Shown: positions 59,951 to 64,000 of the stretch, in pieces
How positions within the stretch are numbered: the first letter of the stretch is position 1
How the letters are laid out: each line of letters begins with the position of its first letter
Origin: Candidatus Nezhaarchaeota archaeon
Lineage (GTDB): Archaea > Thermoproteota > Methanomethylicia > Nezhaarchaeales > WYZ-LMO8
DNA: 64,000 bases
Reading direction: 5' to 3'
NCBI GenBank assembly: GCA_025059375.1
Contig: JANXDO010000002.1
Coordinates: forward strand, 252,966-316,965
Notes under the pieces: model-generated
The model's database searches: none
The model's input: the letters and a program-made list of their open reading frames with translations, nothing else
What the model was told of the DNA's origin: nothing
Position numbers and translations under genes: made by a program

Positions 59951-61102
59951 TTAGTACTTGCTGAGCAAGTATCTAAGTATTGTTAATTTCTGGATTTCAC
60001 TTGTACCCTCGTAGATCTCAGTTATTTTAGCATCTCTATGATACTTTTCAACGCGGTATTCTGCGAAATAGCCATACCCACCCAATGTCTGAATAGCAAA
60101 GTCGGTGGCCTCCATAGCAACACGACTTGCGTAGAGCTTAGCCATGGATGTTAGCATTGGATCTAGCTTTCCTTGGTCTACTAGCCAGGCAGACCTGTAA
60201 GTTAATAGCCTGGCAGCCTCTATCTTCGTAGCCAGCTCGGCTAAAGTGCAACCTATGAGTTGGTGCTGTATTATTGGTTGCCCAAAAGCTTCTCTCTGCT
60301 TCGCATACTTGAAGGCTATCTCCCACGCACCTTGGGCGATACCAACACCTTGAGCACCCACAGCCACCCGCGTAACATCTAGAAATTGCATTGTATGATA
60401 GAAGCCCTTATTAAGCTCACCAACGATGTTCCAGTCTGTGACTTTAACGTTGTCAAGCCGCACCTCACCAGTAACTGAGCACCTAATTCCCATCTTATTG
60501 CTCAGCTTCGTAGTCTCAAGACCCGGCGTCCCTCTATCAACAACAAAAAGCGTCTGACCTCTATAGGTTGGTCTAACCTTAGTGTCTGTTTGTGCTAGAA
60601 TTATTATGAAGTCTGCTATTGGAGCATTTGTTATGAATGTCTTCGTACCATTTATCCACCACTCGCCTCCATATTTAGAGGCTACTGTATCTAAGCGAGT
60701 AATGTCGCTCCCCCTATTTGGCTCTGTAAAGGCTGCCGCAGAGATGTAATCTCCTCTACATAGAGGTGGAAGGTATTTCTCCTTTTGTTCTTTAGTGCCG
60801 AAAAACTGTATTAACTGACTGCCGAAGGTTCCACTTGTGATTGCCACGCCAAGAGATGAGTCTGCTCTACACATTTCCTCTACTACGAGGCATGTCTCAA
60901 GAACTCCATAGCCTCCTCCACCATACTCTTCTGGCATACCCACACTTGTAAAGCCCAGTTTAGCAGCTTTTCTGTAGAGCTCTAGAGGAAACTCTTCTTT
61001 GCGGTCAAGTTCTAGAGCTATCTCCGGCTTGAACTCTTTTTCGCAGAACTCCCTTACAGCCTTCTTTATCTCTAACTGTTCTTCAGTTAATTCGAACGGC
61101 AT
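59951..61102 (-). CDS. Acyl-CoA dehydrogenase
   Basis: A 383-residue flavoprotein. N-terminal helix LTEEQLEIKKAVREF, FAD-binding AAFTEPNRGSD, and the catalytic Glu in ITEIYEGTSEIQ near the C-terminus. It makes the trans-2 double bond of acyl-CoA and normally hands electrons to electron-transfer flavoprotein. No etfAB gene lies in this cluster, so its acceptor must be encoded elsewhere or be different. Confidence 0.95.
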   Translation of the reverse strand: MPFELTEEQLEIKKAVREFCEKEFKPEIALELDRKEEFPLELYRKAAKLGFTSVGMPEEYGGGGYGVLETCLVVEEMCRADSSLGVAITSGTFGSQLIQFFGTKEQKEKYLPPLCRGDYISAAAFTEPNRGSDITRLDTVASKYGGEWWINGTKTFITNAPIADFIIILAQTDTKVRPTYRGQTLFVVDRGTPGLETTKLSNKMGIRCSVTGEVRLDNVKVTDWNIVGELNKGFYHTMQFLDVTRVAVGAQGVGIAQGAWEIAFKYAKQREAFGQPIIQHQLIGCTLAELATKIEAARLLTYRSAWLVDQGKLDPMLTSMAKLYASRVAMEATDFAIQTLGGYGYFAEYRVEKYHRDAKITEIYEGTSEIQKLTILRYLLSKY

Positions 61103-61118
61103 TTTGGTACACCTTAGA

Positions 61119-62324
61119 TTAATAAGTGTAGAAGCCTTTTCCAGTTTTCTTCCCTAACCAGCCTTTGCTGACGTACTGCTCTAGAAGTGGACATGGCTTG
61201 TAGAGCTCCATCTTGTACTTGTTGTAGAGCTCCCTTAATTTGTTCAACATTACGTCTATGCCCTTTCTGTCGGCATACTCGCATGGACCTGAGGGCCAGC
61301 CCGTTCCAAGCTTCATGCCTGTGTCTATGTCGGCTGGGGTCGCTACATCTTCGTATACGAGCCAGGCAGCTTCATTCACAGCAACGGCCCAAGACCTCTC
61401 AACGTCGTACTCGCCAGCTAGGCTAAATGGTATTCTCGGTCTTCCCTTGCTCCAATCGTAGAATCCCGCCCCGCTCTTTTGACCTAGCTTTCCTGCCCTT
61501 ATGAGGGGCTCAATTACTTCTGGACATGGCTTCATGCGCTCACCGTAAGCTTCGTACATAACTTTTCCAGTTTCATAGACAACATCTAAACCGACGAAGT
61601 CAGCGAGTTCAAACCACCCCATCGGGAAGCCTCCTTCATACTTAATTGAAGCATCTATTCCCTCTTTTGTCGCCTCTCCACGGTTGAGTGCCCAGAAAGC
61701 TTCAACAAATACTGTGCCCAGGACTCTGTTAACTACGAATCCTCGCACATCTTTCTTTACAACTATTGGTGTTTTTCCTAGTTTTTTAACGAGCTCTACA
61801 AGGGTGTTTATTGTGTCTTGACTTGTCTTTTCTCCCTTAATGACTTCAACTAAAATCATCATTTGAGGTGGGTTGAAGAAGTGTAGACCGGCTACTTTAT
61901 CCGGTCTCTTTGTGGCATTTCCTATTTCAGTTATGCTTAGAGTTGATGTGTTTGAAGTTAGGATGGCATGGGGCGGTGCTATACTATCGAGCTTAGTGAA
62001 GATCTTCTTCTTCAGATCAAGGTTCTCTGGAATGGCTTCAACCGCTAAGTCTATGTCCTTAGCTGCCTCCTCGTAGCTTGTTGTTGGCTTTATTCTAGCA
62101 ATTGTTGCATCCGCATCCTCCTGCCTTATTCGCCTCTTCTCCACAAACTTGCCTAAGCTCCACCTAATTCTCTCCATAGCCTTCTTGAGCAAATCGTCAC
62201 TGATATCAACCATAGCTACTTCTATACCGGTCATCGCTAGGATTTGTGCTATACCATGACCCATTATACCAGCACCAATAACAGCCGCCTTTTTCAATCT
62301 TTCTGCCAAGAACAACCCCCCCAA
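61119..62324 (-). CDS. 3-hydroxyacyl-CoA dehydrogenase
   Basis: A 401-residue NAD-dependent enzyme. The Rossmann site is VIGAGIMGHGIAQILAMTG with the Asp of VAMVDIS for NAD. The catalytic His lies in GLHFFNPP. The length exceeds the basic ~285-residue enzyme because a second copy of the C-terminal domain follows (ending KGWLGKKTGKGFYTY). It is the first gene of the cluster. The start is a TTG near 62324 after a G-run that serves as ribosome site; in-frame TTGs lie slightly downstream. Confidence 0.95.
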   Translation of the reverse strand: MGGLFLAERLKKAAVIGAGIMGHGIAQILAMTGIEVAMVDISDDLLKKAMERIRWSLGKFVEKRRIRQEDADATIARIKPTTSYEEAAKDIDLAVEAIPENLDLKKKIFTKLDSIAPPHAILTSNTSTLSITEIGNATKRPDKVAGLHFFNPPQMMILVEVIKGEKTSQDTINTLVELVKKLGKTPIVVKKDVRGFVVNRVLGTVFVEAFWALNRGEATKEGIDASIKYEGGFPMGWFELADFVGLDVVYETGKVMYEAYGERMKPCPEVIEPLIRAGKLGQKSGAGFYDWSKGRPRIPFSLAGEYDVERSWAVAVNEAAWLVYEDVATPADIDTGMKLGTGWPSGPCEYADRKGIDVMLNKLRELYNKYKMELYKPCPLLEQYVSKGWLGKKTGKGFYTY

Positions 62325-62613
62325 AAAAGCTGTGGAATCTCCTCAGAATATAAGCCTTTATGAGGCTCTTGATAGTTTAACTAAGGCTATTAGCATCTGT
62401 AAGCTTATAGGTGCTCTGATTCGTAACCTTCTCAAACTTAATGTCTTCGTGAGCTTTAGTGATTTCTCTTAGAAGATAGGATCATTATTAAGAAGTACCT
62501 TAGTGATCCTTCGTACTCAATTAGGATTTTCGGCTTATTAGCTTGAGGCGAAGTATTCATTAAGAGAGGTTAACTTAAGACTAGTAATGAATGTACTAGG
62601 TTAGTGGTGTTTT

Positions 62614-63156
62614 ATGAGGTTTGCTTGGAGGTTTAGTGGTGTAGCTGCAGCTGTTCTAGCTTGGATTGTGATATTTCTGTCTATTAGTAGGAATTCGTGG
62701 TTCGATTTTTTCAGACATGCTCTAAGCGACTTGGGAGGATCAAGGGCCTCTGACCCATGGGTGTACAATGTTGGTCTAGTGATAACCGGCATTCTTGCCT
62801 CTATTTACGCGCTATACTTGGCTTCAAAATCTACGGGTAAGATTGCAGTTTATGCATCTGCCTTCATTTTCATAGCTGGAATCTTTCTTGCCCTCATAGG
62901 CGTATTCCCAAGTGGAACGCGGCCACACACTTTCGTATCAACATGGTTCTTCATTCAAATGTGGATGGCAGTAATCACATCAGCAATAAGCTTCCTAGTT
63001 GAGAAAGAGGTGAAGCTGGGAGCATTACTGCTAATGCTTTCAGCAGTAGGGTTACTAGGAGCCTTGCTCATTGATTGGCCATCGGTGGCTTTGCTAGAAG
63101 TGTTTGGAATAATCTTGATTGACATATACGTGATTACGTTGACGGTCAAGCATTAA
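62614..63156 (+). CDS. DUF998-family membrane protein
   Basis: A 180-residue protein with six predicted membrane helices. NSWFDFFRHALSDLGG near the N-terminus and a GVFPSGTRPHTFVS loop mark the DUF998 family. The function is unknown; relatives are found next to diverse genes. ATG start at 62614. The stretch of about 290 bp before it has no gene and probably holds the promoters of this gene and of the divergent beta-oxidation operon. Confidence 0.88.
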   Translation: MRFAWRFSGVAAAVLAWIVIFLSISRNSWFDFFRHALSDLGGSRASDPWVYNVGLVITGILASIYALYLASKSTGKIAVYASAFIFIAGIFLALIGVFPSGTRPHTFVSTWFFIQMWMAVITSAISFLVEKEVKLGALLLMLSAVGLLGALLIDWPSVALLEVFGIILIDIYVITLTVKH

Positions 63157-63289
63157 GGTGAGGTATTGAGCGTCATATCCCTCAGCTGCGTTTAAGAAAG
63201 GAGGCGTACCTCTAATGAGTACCTCGATTTAGCTGTTAAGAAAATGCTCAAATGAAATGACTTTATTAATCGAAACTTATGTGAAGTAA

Positions 63290-64000
63290 GTGGTCGTCCT
63301 GAGTAAGCACGTCAAGGCTTTGCTTGAAACGTGTCTCATTGCACTGCTCTTAGCTTTAATTGGGTGGTTTTTGAAGCCTACACAAGGTGGACCGTGGCTT
63401 GGGGTTGGTATGTTAAGACGTGTTATCTACTCATAGCCTTACTCGCCATTCTCCTACCGAGAAGGAGCTTAAAAGTTTACGGCTTCTCGCCTAAGAGCTT
63501 GAGCTTTACTATTAAATGGAGCTTAATGTTCATGATGTTTTTCCACTTTACCCGCTATAGTCTCCATCATGATGTCGATATATCTGGGTATAGCTAGGTC
63601 TGGTTTGCTGTCCCCTCTTAATGTTGTACTGAATGTGATCTTCCTCATGGTCTTCGTTGGATTCGTTGAGGAGACTTGTTTTAGAGGTTATGTGCAGTCG
63701 AGGCCAAATGAGGTCTTCGCGAAGGGCCATAAACAACTTGTTTTTAAGGCTTGGAGAGTCAACTATGGGAAGGGATTGCTCCTCGCCTCCATAATTTTTG
63801 GCTTGCTGCACGTAATTAATTACGCGAACCCACTAATACCCAAATGCGTGCTAACGTGGTGGATGCCGATCCACATCACAGGATGTATTGTTGTAGGATG
63901 TCTGTTTGGTGCTATAAGAGAATCTTCTGGTGATGTCTATGTTTCAGCCTCTTTGCATGGAAGTGTAATGACCACTTACACTTTCTTACTAACATATACG
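63290..64000 (+). pseudogene. CPBP-family intramembrane protease, frame-disrupted and cut by window edge
   Basis: The protein is split over two frames. From GTG at 63290 it reads to a TAG at 63434. The middle part (LLIALLAILLPRRSLKVYGFS) continues in the +1-shifted frame to about 63540. The rest, from MMSIYLGIARSG (63569) with EETCFRG and FGLLH motifs of CPBP glutamate proteases, returns to the first frame and runs off the window. Two compensating single-base changes explain this. Real decay and sequencing error are both possible. Confidence 0.75.

Overview
The window is archaeal chromosomal DNA, most likely from a thermophilic member of the Thermoproteota/TACK group. The evidence is an archaeal TFB, archaeal-type leucyl-tRNA synthetase, two tRNA genes with encoded CCA (one with a non-canonical intron), an intein-bearing class II ribonucleotide reductase, a TldD/TldE pair, group 4 [NiFe]-hydrogenase genes of Mbh type, an F420-type FrhB-like protein, tandem-HTH Lrp regulators, and many GTG/TTG starts with 1-4 bp gene overlaps. 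The exact lineage cannot be read from the sequence alone.

Layout. 1-5012: two divergent operons, Mrp/Mbh antiporter modules on the minus strand (cut by the left edge) and hydrogenase subunits MbhJ-K-L-N plus an FrhB-like subunit on the plus strand. 5024-10681: leuS and the tldE/tldD pair. 10807-14875: small regulators, tRNA-Gln(CTG), a secreted protein, a tandem Lrp-like regulator and orphans. 15051-21494: PfkB kinase, macro-domain protein, Cys/Met PLP enzyme, corrinoid adenosyltransferase and B12-dependent ribonucleotide reductase (nrdJ) with a 364-residue intein. 21566-25358: MscS channel, TrkA/TrkH potassium uptake, KaiC-like ATPase. 25771-28900: a Znu-type metal ABC transporter divergent from a NikR-like regulator, with a 16-bp perfect palindrome between them. 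28986-36833: PAN-like AAA ATPase, two radical SAM proteins with a DUF4430-like protein, a PAPS-reductase/ferredoxin fusion, a secreted HExxH peptidase and an MTH1187-family protein.

36891-50772 is a molybdenum/tungsten cofactor and redox island: two MoeA genes, a CooC-like ATPase, a DUF364 protein, a TrmB-MobA fusion, MobB, MoaA and a methyltransferase. They are followed by a four-cluster ferredoxin, a TfrB-like SdhB/HdrD fusion, a TfrA-like flavoprotein and a convergent bis-pterin Mo/W oxidoreductase. 50903-53792: SurE, Sua5, a pilin-like protein and TFB. 53793-55293 is a 1.5-kb AT-rich stretch with no convincing gene, then the intron-containing tRNA-Arg(CCT). 55667-62324 is a one-direction fatty-acid oxidation cluster (acyl-CoA ligase, DUF35, thiolase, enoyl-CoA hydratase, acyl-CoA dehydrogenase, 3-hydroxyacyl-CoA dehydrogenase). 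62614-64000 holds a DUF998 membrane protein and a frame-disrupted CPBP protease that runs off the window.

Taken together, the window suggests an anaerobe that combines beta-oxidation, membrane-bound hydrogenase energy conservation with ion-pumping modules, and a Mo/W-dependent redox enzyme. The needs for nickel (hydrogenase, NikR), B12 (nrdJ) and Mo/W (Moco genes) are served by genes in the same window. The functional links between these blocks are inference; the gene identities rest on motifs visible in the translated sequence.
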